19,253 nucleotides of DNA from Eubacterium sp. CAG:248. Lineage in GTDB: Bacteria; Bacillota; Clostridia; Lachnospirales; Lachnospiraceae. A program made the translations under genes and the position numbers. Each line of letters starts with the position of its first letter. The stretch's first letter is position 1. The DNA lies in NCBI GenBank assembly GCA_000436475.1, contig FR886212.1, forward strand, positions 36,478-55,730, given 5' to 3'. The notes under the pieces were generated by a model. The model searched no databases and was not told the origin of the DNA. It saw only the letters and a list, made by a program, of their open reading frames with translations. Below, piece after piece: positions 5,764-14,458 of this stretch.

Positions 5764-8109
5764 ATGTCAGATAAATTGAATTCTATAAGTAATGAATTAT
5801 TGAATAAGAATCTTAAAGCCTGTAGTAATGAGGAATGCTATGAGGTTATTAAGGAGTACGTTGCAAGGCTTGAAGTATTGAGGGAGAGAGAGGATAAATA
5901 TTTACAGTCAAAGCTTGGAAAAAAATTATATTATATATCAGCAGAATTTCTTATAGGAAAGCTGATGTCAAACAACTTAATTAACCTTGGAGTGTATGAT
6001 GAGGTCAGGGCTGAGCTTGAGGCAGCAGGAAAGGAACTTGCGCAGATTGAAGAGATTGAAAGTGAGGCTTCACTTGGCAATGGTGGACTTGGAAGACTTG
6101 CAGCATGTTTCCTTGATTCAATAGCCAATCTTGGACTTAATGGTGATGGTGTTGGACTTAATTATCATCTTGGACTATTCAGGCAGGTATTTGAGAATGG
6201 CAGACAGAAGGAAGTACCGGATTACTGGATAGGAAAGGATAGCTGGCTCATTCCAACAGATGTATCATATAAGATAGATTTTGCAGATTTTAGTGTTACT
6301 TCAAGAATGTATGATATTAATGTCTATGGTGAAAAGACAACTAATAAATTACATTTATTTGATATTGATACAGTAAATGAAGCTATTGTAAATAAGTCAG
6401 GAATTGATTTTGATAAAGATGACATAAAGGAAAATCTTACATTATTTCTTTACCCGGATGATAGTGATGAGAAAGGAAGAATGCTAAGAATTTACCAGCA
6501 GTATTTCATGGTAAGCAATGGAGCAAGGCTTATATTAGATGAGTGCCGTGCAAAGTGTGAGCAGCTTAATACAGCCTTAACAGATGGAGAAAGAAAGTCT
6601 TATAGAAATCTTCCAGAGCTTGCTGTTATTCAGATTAATGATACACATCCAACTATGATTATACCAGAGCTTATAAGACTTCTTACAGAGAATGGTGATA
6701 TTGATGGAACAGCTATATCGATGGATGAGGCTATAAAGATAGTATCTGCTTCCTGCGCATATACTAATCATACTATTCTTGCAGAAGCACTTGAAAAGTG
6801 GCCGGTAAGATATCTTGAAAAATGTGTTCCACAGCTTATGCCTGTGATAAGAGAATTGGATAAAAGAGTGCGTGAACGCTATGATGATAGTTCAGTATAT
6901 ATTATTGAAGAACGTGATGATGACAGCAGAGGGCTTGTTCATATGGCACACATTGATATTCATTATGGTATGAGTGTCAATGGAGTTGCAAAGCTGCATA
7001 CACAGATTCTAAAGAATACAGAGCTTAATAATTTCTATAAGCTTTATCCTGATAAATTCAATAATAAAACTAACGGAATAACCTTTAGAAGATGGCTTAT
7101 CCACTGTAACCATGAGCTCGCAGATTATATAACACAGCTTATAGGTGATGGGTATAAGCATGATGCTAATGAGCTTAAAGCACTTATGTCATATACAGAG
7201 GATCCAACTGTAATAGAGCATTTGTCAGATATTAAGCAGCATAATAAGACTGCACTTGCAAAATATCTTTATGATAAGCAGGGAATTGTTATTAATGATA
7301 ATTCAATATATGATATACAGGTCAAGAGACTTCATGAATATAAAAGACAGCAGATGAATGCGCTGTATATTATATATAAATATTTTGACATTAAAAACGG
7401 AAATATTCCTAAAACACCTGTAACAGTTATATTCGGGGCAAAGGCTGCACCTGCATATACAATCGCTAAGGATATAATTCATCTTATACTGACACTTTCA
7501 AAGGTTATCAGGGAGGATGAAGACGTTAATAAGTATCTTAATGTTGTAATGGTAGAGAATTATAATGTTACGCTTGCAGAAAAGCTCATTCCTGCCTGTG
7601 ATATATCTGAGCAGATATCACTTGCATCTAAGGAAGCAAGCGGAACTGGAAATATGAAGTTTATGCTGAATGGAGCTGTGACACTTGGAACAATGGATGG
7701 AGCTAATGTTGAAATAGCTGAGCTTGTGGGAAAGGATAACATATATACCTTTGGTGCTTCAAGTGATGAGGTCATATCACATTATGCTAACAATGATTAT
7801 TGTGCAAAAGAGCTGTATGAGAAGGAGCCAGTTATTAAACAATGTGTTGATTTTATTATATCAGATACAATGCTTGCTGCTGGTGACAAAGATGAGCTTA
7901 ACCGTCTGTATAAAGAAATAGTAGGTAAAGACTGGTTTATGGCATTACTTGATTTAAAGGCTTATATCAATATTAAGGAACAGGCGTTAGCGGATTATGA
8001 AGACCATAGGGCATGGGGCAGGAAACAGCTTATAAATATTGCCAATGCCGGTTTCTTCTCATCAGACAGGACAATAGCAGAATACAACAGAGATATATTC
8101 AAGTTATAA
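5764..8109 (+). CDS. glgP: Glycogen/maltodextrin (alpha-glucan) phosphorylase
   Basis: A cytoplasmic, PLP-dependent GT35 enzyme releasing glucose-1-phosphate from alpha-1,4-glucan and phosphate. Family signatures in order: YYISAEFLIGK, then SLGNGGLGRLAACFLDS, a QINDTHPTM segment, NKTNGITFRRWL, IYDIQVKRLHEYKRQ and the PLP site EASGTGNMKFMLNGA with K632 as the Schiff-base lysine. At 781 residues it is slightly shorter than the usual 800-830. I choose ATG 5764 over the in-frame ATG 5749: GGAGAG (5751-5756) fits 5764, while 5749 has no ribosome site and would overlap it. It heads the alpha-glucan block and is divergent from the AraC regulator. Substrate could be stored glycogen or imported maltodextrin; the adjacent importer favours the latter. 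Confidence 0.96.
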   Translation: MSDKLNSISNELLNKNLKACSNEECYEVIKEYVARLEVLREREDKYLQSKLGKKLYYISAEFLIGKLMSNNLINLGVYDEVRAELEAAGKELAQIEEIESEASLGNGGLGRLAACFLDSIANLGLNGDGVGLNYHLGLFRQVFENGRQKEVPDYWIGKDSWLIPTDVSYKIDFADFSVTSRMYDINVYGEKTTNKLHLFDIDTVNEAIVNKSGIDFDKDDIKENLTLFLYPDDSDEKGRMLRIYQQYFMVSNGARLILDECRAKCEQLNTALTDGERKSYRNLPELAVIQINDTHPTMIIPELIRLLTENGDIDGTAISMDEAIKIVSASCAYTNHTILAEALEKWPVRYLEKCVPQLMPVIRELDKRVRERYDDSSVYIIEERDDDSRGLVHMAHIDIHYGMSVNGVAKLHTQILKNTELNNFYKLYPDKFNNKTNGITFRRWLIHCNHELADYITQLIGDGYKHDANELKALMSYTEDPTVIEHLSDIKQHNKTALAKYLYDKQGIVINDNSIYDIQVKRLHEYKRQQMNALYIIYKYFDIKNGNIPKTPVTVIFGAKAAPAYTIAKDIIHLILTLSKVIREDEDVNKYLNVVMVENYNVTLAEKLIPACDISEQISLASKEASGTGNMKFMLNGAVTLGTMDGANVEIAELVGKDNIYTFGASSDEVISHYANNDYCAKELYEKEPVIKQCVDFIISDTMLAAGDKDELNRLYKEIVGKDWFMALLDLKAYINIKEQALADYEDHRAWGRKQLINIANAGFFSSDRTIAEYNRDIFKL

Positions 8110-8135
8110 CAAAGCAACTTTTCATCATTTTTCTC

Positions 8136-8153
8136 ATCATTTTATAAAATGAT
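8136..8153. repeat. Perfect 18-bp palindrome abutting the response-regulator promoter
   Basis: ATCATTTTATAAAATGAT is an exact palindrome ending one base before the -35 box at 8154. Its position suits an operator for an activator or repressor. It has no following T-tract on the plus strand, so a glgP terminator is less likely. Confidence 0.7.
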
Positions 8154-8182
8154 TTGCCTGCTGGAATATAAAAGATTATAAT
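8154..8182 (+). promoter_or_regulatory. Promoter of the two-component gene pair
   Basis: -35 TTGCCT (8154-8159), 17-bp spacer and a perfect -10 TATAAT (8177-8182). A second TATAAT sits at 8185-8190. The predicted start near 8189 leaves a leader of only about 16-22 nt. Confidence 0.65.
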
Positions 8183-8204
8183 AATATAATGGTGGGGAGG
8201 CAGG

Positions 8205-9758
8205 ATGAATATGTATAATATATTAATTGTAGATGATGAAAAGATAGAAAGAAACGGAATAAAGCTTCTGCTTAAGCGTATGGGCATCAATCTTGGCATT
8301 ATAGAGGCTGAGAATGGAAAAGAAGCTTATGATTACCTTATGTCTGATGATAATAAGGGTGAAGGGCATGTTGACATTCTCCTAACGGATGTCAAGATGC
8401 CTTTTATGGATGGAATAGAGCTTATAAGAAATGTAAAAGACGGCGGTGTCAAGCTTAAAACAATAATATTTTCAGGATATAATGAGTTCGAATATGCAAA
8501 GCTTGCTGTAAAGCTTGGTGTCGAGGATTATATACTAAAGCCTGTAGCACCGGATGAGTTTAAGAATACGATGCTAAAGGTTATAAGTGAGCTTGATGAG
8601 GAATTAAGGAAAAATGAAGATTATAATAAGCAGGCTAACAGCTTAAGACAGTTTTACCTGTATTCACTTATCAACGGAAGTGCAGTAAAGGGAATTGTCA
8701 AGAATACAGAATTTCTCAATGGTTTTAACAGACTTGTGCTTATTGAATTTAATTCGGATTTTTTCGGAAAGTATGAGTTTGATTTTGATAAGGCGGTACA
8801 GATTATTAAAGAGGAGTGGGAAAGCCAGTATCTTAACCTTAATCCACAGCAGTCAGTTATATTGCTGAAAACGCCAGAGGAAGAAACGGCTAAAGCAGAT
8901 AATAATTATAGAATTGAGCGCTTTCTTAGCAACCTGCACGATTATATATATGAAAAAAGCAGACAGTTTATGTATGCGGCTGTGTCTGATGTATTTAGTG
9001 ATTATCATAAGCTTTCAGATGTTATGGATGAGCTGGAATCACTTATGAATAATAAGTTTTATCAGATGGACAGATACATATATTCTGATTATGTGAATGA
9101 ACAGACACCTGTGTTAGTACAGATTGATGATGATGCACTTATGAAGCAGATGAAACAGGATATTAAGATGAAGGATGTTACTTTTTTAAGGATTCATTTT
9201 GAGGCACTATGTAAGAAGTACAGAAGTCAGACTAATTTCTCACATATATATATTAAGTTTGTATTTTCCAATCTGTTGAAGGATTTTTATGATAACATAC
9301 CGGGGGCTAATCAGGATGAATTCAGCCGGGAGATAGACAGATTGTATACATCTGAGGACTTTTCATGCATCATGGATATTGTTAATAAGAATATTGATTT
9401 GCTGGAAAAGTCATTTGGTAGTGATCCTGTTTCATCTCATAGAGAGATAGAGATGGTTAAGGATTATATTCATGGACATTTCGGAGAAGAAATAAGCGCA
9501 CAGCAGCTTGCAGATATGGTTTATCTTGCACCTAGCTATCTTAGTTCTCTATTCAAGAAAGAAACAGGGCAGAACCTTAGCAAGTATATTAAGCAGTACC
9601 GAATGGAGAAGGCAAGGCAGATGCTTGAGGAGACTAATATGAAGATAGTATGTATCAGTGAGAAGGTGGGATATCCTAATGTGTCATATTTCTGTCAGAG
9701 CTTCAGGGAGTATTGTGGCGTAAGTCCACAGAAATTCAGGGAAAATGCAGAACAATAA
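8205..9758 (+). CDS. Response regulator with AraC-type output domain (YesN-like)
   Basis: A 517-residue cytoplasmic regulator. Residues 1-125 form the receiver: acidic pair D10-D11, phospho-acceptor D62 in LLTDVKMPFMDG, IIFSGYNEF, and the conserved lysine in YILKPVAPDEF. The middle (about 130-400) is the poorly conserved linker usual for YesN proteins. Residues about 415-515 are an AraC double helix-turn-helix (AQQLADMVYLAPSYLSSLFK, then CISEKVGYPNVSYFCQSFRE and GVSPQKFRENAEQ). Two starts are possible: ATG 8205 sits only 4 nt from GGGGAGG (8194-8200) and ATG 8211 sits 10 nt away; MYNILIVDDE from 8211 is the more usual N-terminus. It is followed after 31 bp by its kinase and likely activates the binding-protein operon downstream. 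Confidence 0.95.
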   Translation: MNMYNILIVDDEKIERNGIKLLLKRMGINLGIIEAENGKEAYDYLMSDDNKGEGHVDILLTDVKMPFMDGIELIRNVKDGGVKLKTIIFSGYNEFEYAKLAVKLGVEDYILKPVAPDEFKNTMLKVISELDEELRKNEDYNKQANSLRQFYLYSLINGSAVKGIVKNTEFLNGFNRLVLIEFNSDFFGKYEFDFDKAVQIIKEEWESQYLNLNPQQSVILLKTPEEETAKADNNYRIERFLSNLHDYIYEKSRQFMYAAVSDVFSDYHKLSDVMDELESLMNNKFYQMDRYIYSDYVNEQTPVLVQIDDDALMKQMKQDIKMKDVTFLRIHFEALCKKYRSQTNFSHIYIKFVFSNLLKDFYDNIPGANQDEFSREIDRLYTSEDFSCIMDIVNKNIDLLEKSFGSDPVSSHREIEMVKDYIHGHFGEEISAQQLADMVYLAPSYLSSLFKKETGQNLSKYIKQYRMEKARQMLEETNMKIVCISEKVGYPNVSYFCQSFREYCGVSPQKFRENAEQ

Positions 9759-9789
9759 TTAGTAATTAAACGTGCGAGGTACAGTTTGC

Positions 9790-11583
9790 TTGAGATGGAT
9801 AAGACAGAGAATTAACAATATAAAATTACAGAATAAGCTTGCCAGTATATATATAGTTACTGGTCTTATTCCGTTGTTTGTCCTGTTTGCATTTGCGTTC
9901 GGACAGATGCGTTCTATTCTTATGGACAGGGATTTAAAGAGCATGCAGGGTTCGTTAGAGCAGTCTGTTGCTACTGTGGACGGTCAGATTGAGGTATATA
10001 ATAATCTTTCTAACTATATAACATTTAATGAAACGATTTCAAGTGTGCTTGCCTATGATTACAGCAGCACATATGAAATGTACAGCCAGATTGTTACAAC
10101 CTTTGACCCTATGCTGTCTTCACTAAGATATTTCCATAATGATATAAATAAGGTCACAGTATATGTTGATAATGGAATAAAGCATGATACAACGATTGCA
10201 CCTATTGATGAAATTAAGAATGAACCTTTTTTCGATATGGCATCAGATTCTACAGCTATTAACTGGTATGTAGATAAGGATAGCAAAAAGCTTATATCTG
10301 CAAGAAAAATGTCAACACTTGAACATATGGGAATCACAGGTATTATGTATATAGATGTCAGTTATGATAGTGTTATGTCGTCATACAGACAGGGACTTGA
10401 ACCCGGATGTGGAATAATAGTGGTTGACAAAGCTGGTGCAGTGATTGGGGAGTTTAATAATATTGGTGATGATAGCAGATATGTTTTGAATTATTCGGAC
10501 AATAACGTTATGGAAAAACAAGGGGCAAAGCTGACTTTAAAAAAAATGCTGGGTGAAGTCCGCTGGGATGGAAATATATGCAGTAATGCAGGAGGCTATG
10601 CACTGGTAAGAAAAGAATCACCGGTTACAGGCTGGACAACCTATATATATGAGCCAAAGAAAATGATGTTTAATTCGACCAGCTCGATAACTGCCATGAT
10701 AATAGTAGCAGTTGTGGTTGCATTGCTTGGACTGGCAGCTTCTATTACAGCTACATCTGGATTTATCACAAAAAGAATCAGAAAGCTGAAGGCTAGCATG
10801 GCTAAGGTTGAGCAGGGAGATTTTGATGCGGTCATTAGGACAGAGGATAAAGATGAGATTGGAGAGCTGATCCAGGGCTTTAATGAGATGACAACACAGA
10901 CGAAGAACCTCATAACCCAGGTGTATGAAGGGCGCATAAGCCAGAAGGAGTCTGAGATGAAGGCGTTAAGGGCACAGATTAATCCACATTTTCTGTATAA
11001 TTCGCTGTCACTTATTAACTGGAAGGCTATTGAATATGAGCAGGATGATATAAGCAGGATTACTCTGGCATTATCTAATTATTACAGGACTTCACTTAAC
11101 AAGGGTAAGAATACACTTATGCTTGAGCAGGAGGTAAGTAATGTAAGGTCATATATAGAGATTCAGCAGGTTATGCACGATAATTCATTTGATGTTGATA
11201 TCGATATAAGCAGCGATATTCTTAAGGCTGAGTCGTTGAATCTTATACTTCAGCCGCTTGTGGAGAATGCCATTGACCATGGAATAGACCTTCTGACTGA
11301 CAGGCGTGGAGTGATAACTATTAGGGGAAGCCGCTGCCCATATATAAATACGGCTAATGAAAACATAGATATAGTCTGTTTGTCTGTAGCTGATAATGGT
11401 GTTGGAATGGATGAAAATATGTGCCAAAGCTTTCTTACAGCGGAGTCTAAGGGCTATGGTGCACGTAATGTAAATGACAGAATCAGGCTGTTTTATGGGG
11501 AAGAATATCATCTTGAGGTTAAAAGCATAGTTGGTGCAGGTACAACAATCACGATTAAATTCCCAGTCAGACTGATGGAATAA
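9790..11583 (+). CDS. Sensor histidine kinase, YesM-like (HAMP, His_kinase, HATPase)
   Basis: A membrane sensor kinase partnering the preceding response regulator. One membrane helix near the N-terminus (IYIVTGLIPLFVLFAFAFG), an extracellular ligand-sensing region of roughly 260 residues, a second helix (MIIVAVVVALLGLAA), HAMP, the phospho-acceptor H400 in RAQINPHFLYNSLSLINW, then the ATPase N-box (PLVENAIDHG) and G-boxes (DNGVGMDEN, GYGARNVNDRI). Start choice: the GTG at 9772 has no ribosome site, whereas TTG at 9790 is preceded by GAGGT (9776-9780) at 9 nt and gives the family-like N-terminus RWIRQRINNIKLQNKL; I therefore prefer 9790 (597 residues). The signal is presumably a sugar or sugar-loaded binding protein, by analogy with YesMN-type systems. 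The start codon is moderately certain, the function firm. Confidence 0.93.
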   Translation: MRWIRQRINNIKLQNKLASIYIVTGLIPLFVLFAFAFGQMRSILMDRDLKSMQGSLEQSVATVDGQIEVYNNLSNYITFNETISSVLAYDYSSTYEMYSQIVTTFDPMLSSLRYFHNDINKVTVYVDNGIKHDTTIAPIDEIKNEPFFDMASDSTAINWYVDKDSKKLISARKMSTLEHMGITGIMYIDVSYDSVMSSYRQGLEPGCGIIVVDKAGAVIGEFNNIGDDSRYVLNYSDNNVMEKQGAKLTLKKMLGEVRWDGNICSNAGGYALVRKESPVTGWTTYIYEPKKMMFNSTSSITAMIIVAVVVALLGLAASITATSGFITKRIRKLKASMAKVEQGDFDAVIRTEDKDEIGELIQGFNEMTTQTKNLITQVYEGRISQKESEMKALRAQINPHFLYNSLSLINWKAIEYEQDDISRITLALSNYYRTSLNKGKNTLMLEQEVSNVRSYIEIQQVMHDNSFDVDIDISSDILKAESLNLILQPLVENAIDHGIDLLTDRRGVITIRGSRCPYINTANENIDIVCLSVADNGVGMDENMCQSFLTAESKGYGARNVNDRIRLFYGEEYHLEVKSIVGAGTTITIKFPVRLME

Positions 11584-11669
11584 TATTCATTATGTGAATT
11601 TTTATATTTTTTATATTTACATCATAAAAAAACAACATATTTCTAAAATACTTTATATTTTAATTTTAT
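11584..11669. other. Intergenic stretch after the kinase gene; weak terminator at most
   Basis: ATTCA (11584-11588 region) and TGAAT flank five bases and run into a T-rich stretch, a stem of only 5 bp. Otherwise it is AT-rich with no further structure until the inverted repeat at 11670. Confidence 0.3.
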
Positions 11670-11757
11670 AAACCTCCTAATATAATTAAATCATCAAGAA
11701 AAGTTAAAGACGTCGAAAAACAAAGGATGATTGATGATTAAATTATTAAGGAGGTTT
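11670..11757 (+). promoter_or_regulatory. Long imperfect inverted repeat covering the Shine-Dalgarno of the binding-protein gene
   Basis: AAACCTCCT (11670-11678) is the exact complement of AGGAGGTTT (11749-11757), which contains the ribosome site of the gene at 11763. Pairing continues: 11682-11687 with 11741-11746 (6 bp) and, after one A-A mismatch, 11689-11697 with 11731-11739 (9 bp). That makes 24 pairs, closing a 33-nt loop that contains GACGTC. The six T at 11755-11760 also make the 3' arm look like an attenuator. A TATAAT word (11681-11686) lies within the left arm; if it is the real -10 box the left arm is not in the mRNA and the repeat would act as a DNA site instead. Confidence 0.75.
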
Positions 11758-11762
11758 TTTGT

Positions 11763-13031
11763 ATGAGATTAAAAAAATTAGCAGCAGCACTTATGCTGAC
11801 AACGATGTGTGGTTCACTTTTAACAGGCTGTGGTTCTGGAAATGATTCTGCCAGCACAGGTAAAGATTCAAAGACAGATGAAAAGATTACAGCAACCATT
11901 AAAGTATGGGGACCAGCAGAGGATCAGGCAGAGGAAAATGGTAAATGGCTTCAGACAATGTGTGAGAAGTTTAATGCAGAGCATCCAAACTGGGATCTTA
12001 CTTTTGATTATGGTGTATGTGCAGAGGCAGATGCGGGTAAGACTGTAACACAGGATCCAAGTAATTCAGGAGACGTTTACTTCTTTGCAAATGACCAGCT
12101 TCAGACACTTATTGATGCCAATGCCATTGCAAAGCTTGGTGGTGAAACAGCAGATTATGTTAAGAAAACTAATTCAAGTGCAATTGTAGATTCAGTTTCA
12201 GTTGACGGTAATGTTTATGGTGTACCATTCACAACTAATACATGGTTTATGTATTACGATAAGAGTAAATTCTCAGAAAGTGATGTTAAGAGCTTAGATA
12301 CAATGCTTTCTAAAAATAAGGTAGCGTTTAATATAACAGAAGGCTGGTATATGTCAACATTCTATCTTGCTAACGGATGTTCATATTTTGGCAAGGATGG
12401 TAAGGATAATTCAGCAGGAGTTGATATTTCTGGTGATAAGGGAACACAGGCAACACAGGCTATGGTTTCATTTGTTAACAATCCTAACTTCGTCAATGAC
12501 CTTCAGGGTGTAGGTATAGCAGGCTTAAGAGATGGTTCTGTTGGTGCATACTTCTCAGGTTCATGGGATTATAAGAGTGTTAAGGAAATTCTTGGTAACA
12601 ACTTTGGTGCAGTATCACTTCCAACCTTAAAGATTGGCGGAACAGATAAGCAGCTTAAGGCATTTGCAGGTTCTAAGGCAATCGCAGTTAACCCTAACTG
12701 CAAGTATCAGCAGGTAGCTGTAGCATTAGCTAAGTATCTTGGTGGTAAAGAAGCACAGCAGAGCCACTATGAATTAAGAGGTGTTATTCCTTGTAATACA
12801 GAGCTTCTTTCAACAGATGCTATCAAGAACGATGCTCTTATAACAGCACAGAATGATACATTTAACAAGACATCAGTTATCCAGCCTACAGTATCAGGAA
12901 TGAATAATTACTGGACACCAGCACAGAATTTTGCAAAGGCTGTAGTTAATGGAGAGGTTACTCTGGATAATGCAGCAGCAAAAACACAGGATTTCTACAA
13001 GCAGATTAATACATCAATAGTAAGTAAATAA
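11763..13031 (+). CDS. Extracellular solute-binding lipoprotein, maltose/maltodextrin type
   Basis: A 422-residue secreted lipoprotein. The signal peptide has KK near the N-terminus and a lipobox LLTGC, so Cys23 should be lipidated and anchor the protein to the outer face of the membrane. A Ser/Asn/Gly/Asp-rich linker follows. The mature part has the family-1 binding-protein pattern (TIKVWGPAEDQAEENGKWLQ, then EKFNAEHPNWDLTFDYG, DVYFFANDQLQTLIDANAIA and NVYGVPFTTNTWFMYYDKSKF), which I associate with maltodextrin binders of Clostridia. It delivers sugar to the two permeases encoded next. Ribosome site AAGGAGG (11748-11754) lies 8 nt before ATG 11763 and is buried in the inverted repeat described above. 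Exact ligand is inferred from neighbours, including glycogen phosphorylase. Confidence 0.92.
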   Translation: MRLKKLAAALMLTTMCGSLLTGCGSGNDSASTGKDSKTDEKITATIKVWGPAEDQAEENGKWLQTMCEKFNAEHPNWDLTFDYGVCAEADAGKTVTQDPSNSGDVYFFANDQLQTLIDANAIAKLGGETADYVKKTNSSAIVDSVSVDGNVYGVPFTTNTWFMYYDKSKFSESDVKSLDTMLSKNKVAFNITEGWYMSTFYLANGCSYFGKDGKDNSAGVDISGDKGTQATQAMVSFVNNPNFVNDLQGVGIAGLRDGSVGAYFSGSWDYKSVKEILGNNFGAVSLPTLKIGGTDKQLKAFAGSKAIAVNPNCKYQQVAVALAKYLGGKEAQQSHYELRGVIPCNTELLSTDAIKNDALITAQNDTFNKTSVIQPTVSGMNNYWTPAQNFAKAVVNGEVTLDNAAAKTQDFYKQINTSIVSK

Positions 13032-13071
13032 AGGCTTAAGTAATTCGTAATTTAAGTAATTAATAAAAGGA

Positions 13072-13098
13072 TGGCTGTCACATTATTAGTGACAGCCA
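13072..13098 (+). other. Intercistronic stem-loop between binding-protein and permease genes
   Basis: TGGCTGTCAC (13072-13081) and GTGACAGCCA (13089-13098) form a perfect 10-bp stem with a 7-nt loop and no T-tract after it. The 89-bp gap it occupies lies where binding-protein mRNA is often processed and stabilised, keeping the binding protein more abundant than the permeases. Partial termination is the alternative, less likely without a T-run. Confidence 0.75.
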
Positions 13099-13120
13099 GC
13101 TTGTAACAGGAGGTATGGTG

Positions 13121-14458
13121 ATGAAAGATGGATTTATTCAGGCATTCAGAAAAGGTAATGCCATTACCAGACTTAGTGCCATTATACTTGGACTTGGTAA
13201 TCTTGCAGGAAAGCAGATAATCAAAGGCATTCTTTATCTTGCAATAGAAGTAAGCTTTATATGCTTTATGATATTCAAAGGAATCAACTGTCTCGCCATG
13301 CTTCCAAGCCTTGGAGGAAGAGAACAGCAGGAGATATGGAATGAGAAGCTGGGTGTATACGAGTATGTGGCAGGTGATAATTCACTTCTGATACTTTTGT
13401 ATGGTGTGGCAACTATATTTCTTATAGCCGCTTATGTTGTTCTTGCTATGAGTTCAGTCAAGAGTGCTTATAATGTTCAAACAAGGCTTGCTTTAGGAAA
13501 GCACATTAACACATTTGTGGAGGATGTTAAATCATTATTCAATGAGAATCTACACAAGCTGCTTCTTACACTTCCGGTTGGGGGAGTACTTATATTTACC
13601 ATTCTGCCACTTGTATTTATGATAAGTATGGCATTTACCAATTATAGTAAAGTAGACAGCCATCTTGTACTGTTTGACTGGGTTGGATTAGAAAACTTCA
13701 AGCAGCTGTTTGATTCGGGAAGCTCTATTGGACATTCCTTCTGGTCAGTTTTGGTATGGACTATTATATGGGCTATATTTGCAACAGGTCTCAATTACAT
13801 ATTAGGTATTCTTGTTGCTTTGCTGATTAACAGGAAGGGAACAAGGTTTAAGTCATTCTGGCGTTTTATATTTGTTCTCTCGATAGCTGTTCCACAGTTT
13901 GTTTCACTTCTTGTCATGAGAAGTATGTTAAATCAGGATGGTATTGTAAATGTTGTATTAAGGAATCTGGGCTGGATTGATAAGGCACTTCCGTTCTTCA
14001 CTAATGCAACGTGGGCAAGAATAACAGTTATTGTTGTCAATCTGTGGGTAGGTATTCCATATACGATTCTTCAGGTTACAGGAATATTAAAGAACATTCC
14101 TATGGAGCTTTATGAGGCAGCAGATGTAGATGGTGCTAATGGTTTTGCTAAATTTACAAAGATTACGATGCCATATATGTTCTTTGTTACAACACCATAT
14201 CTGATAACTACATTTACAGCTAATGTTAATAACTTCAATATTGTATACCTTCTTACTAAGGGTGATCCGGTTCTGGCTGGCGAAACTGCTGGTAAGACAG
14301 ACCTTCTTGTAACCTGGTTATACAAGATGACAGTCGATTATCAATATTATAATCTGGGTGCAGTTATAGGTATTATGACATTCATATTCCTGGCAATTGG
14401 CTCACTTCTTGTATATAGAAGAACTAAGTCTTATAAGGATGAGGAGGGCTTCCAATGA
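13121..14458 (+). CDS. Sugar ABC transporter permease, MalF-like
   Basis: An integral membrane subunit of the importer, 445 residues from the chosen start. ATG 13121 is 7 nt from AGGAGG (13108-13113); the upstream in-frame ATG 13115 is only 1 nt from it and is rejected. The N-terminal extension has two extra membrane segments (ILYLAIEVSFICFMIF and LLILLYGVATIFLIAAYVVL), as in MalF-type permeases of Clostridia, followed by the six-helix binding-protein-dependent transport core. The EAA loop that contacts the ATPase is visible: YEAADVDGANGFAKFTKITM. It overlaps the next permease gene by four bases (ATGA), indicating translational coupling. No ATPase gene is in the cluster, so a shared MsmX-like ATPase is presumed. 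Confidence 0.94.
   Translation: MKDGFIQAFRKGNAITRLSAIILGLGNLAGKQIIKGILYLAIEVSFICFMIFKGINCLAMLPSLGGREQQEIWNEKLGVYEYVAGDNSLLILLYGVATIFLIAAYVVLAMSSVKSAYNVQTRLALGKHINTFVEDVKSLFNENLHKLLLTLPVGGVLIFTILPLVFMISMAFTNYSKVDSHLVLFDWVGLENFKQLFDSGSSIGHSFWSVLVWTIIWAIFATGLNYILGILVALLINRKGTRFKSFWRFIFVLSIAVPQFVSLLVMRSMLNQDGIVNVVLRNLGWIDKALPFFTNATWARITVIVVNLWVGIPYTILQVTGILKNIPMELYEAADVDGANGFAKFTKITMPYMFFVTTPYLITTFTANVNNFNIVYLLTKGDPVLAGETAGKTDLLVTWLYKMTVDYQYYNLGAVIGIMTFIFLAIGSLLVYRRTKSYKDEEGFQ

Noticed and set aside
11830..12048. Plus-strand ORF of 72 codons nested in the binding-protein gene
   Set aside because: Out-of-frame shadow of a well-supported secreted protein, with no ribosome site of note.
13115..13120. 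Upstream ATG for the MalF-like permease
   Set aside because: Only 1 nt from AGGAGG; ATG 13121 has normal spacing.
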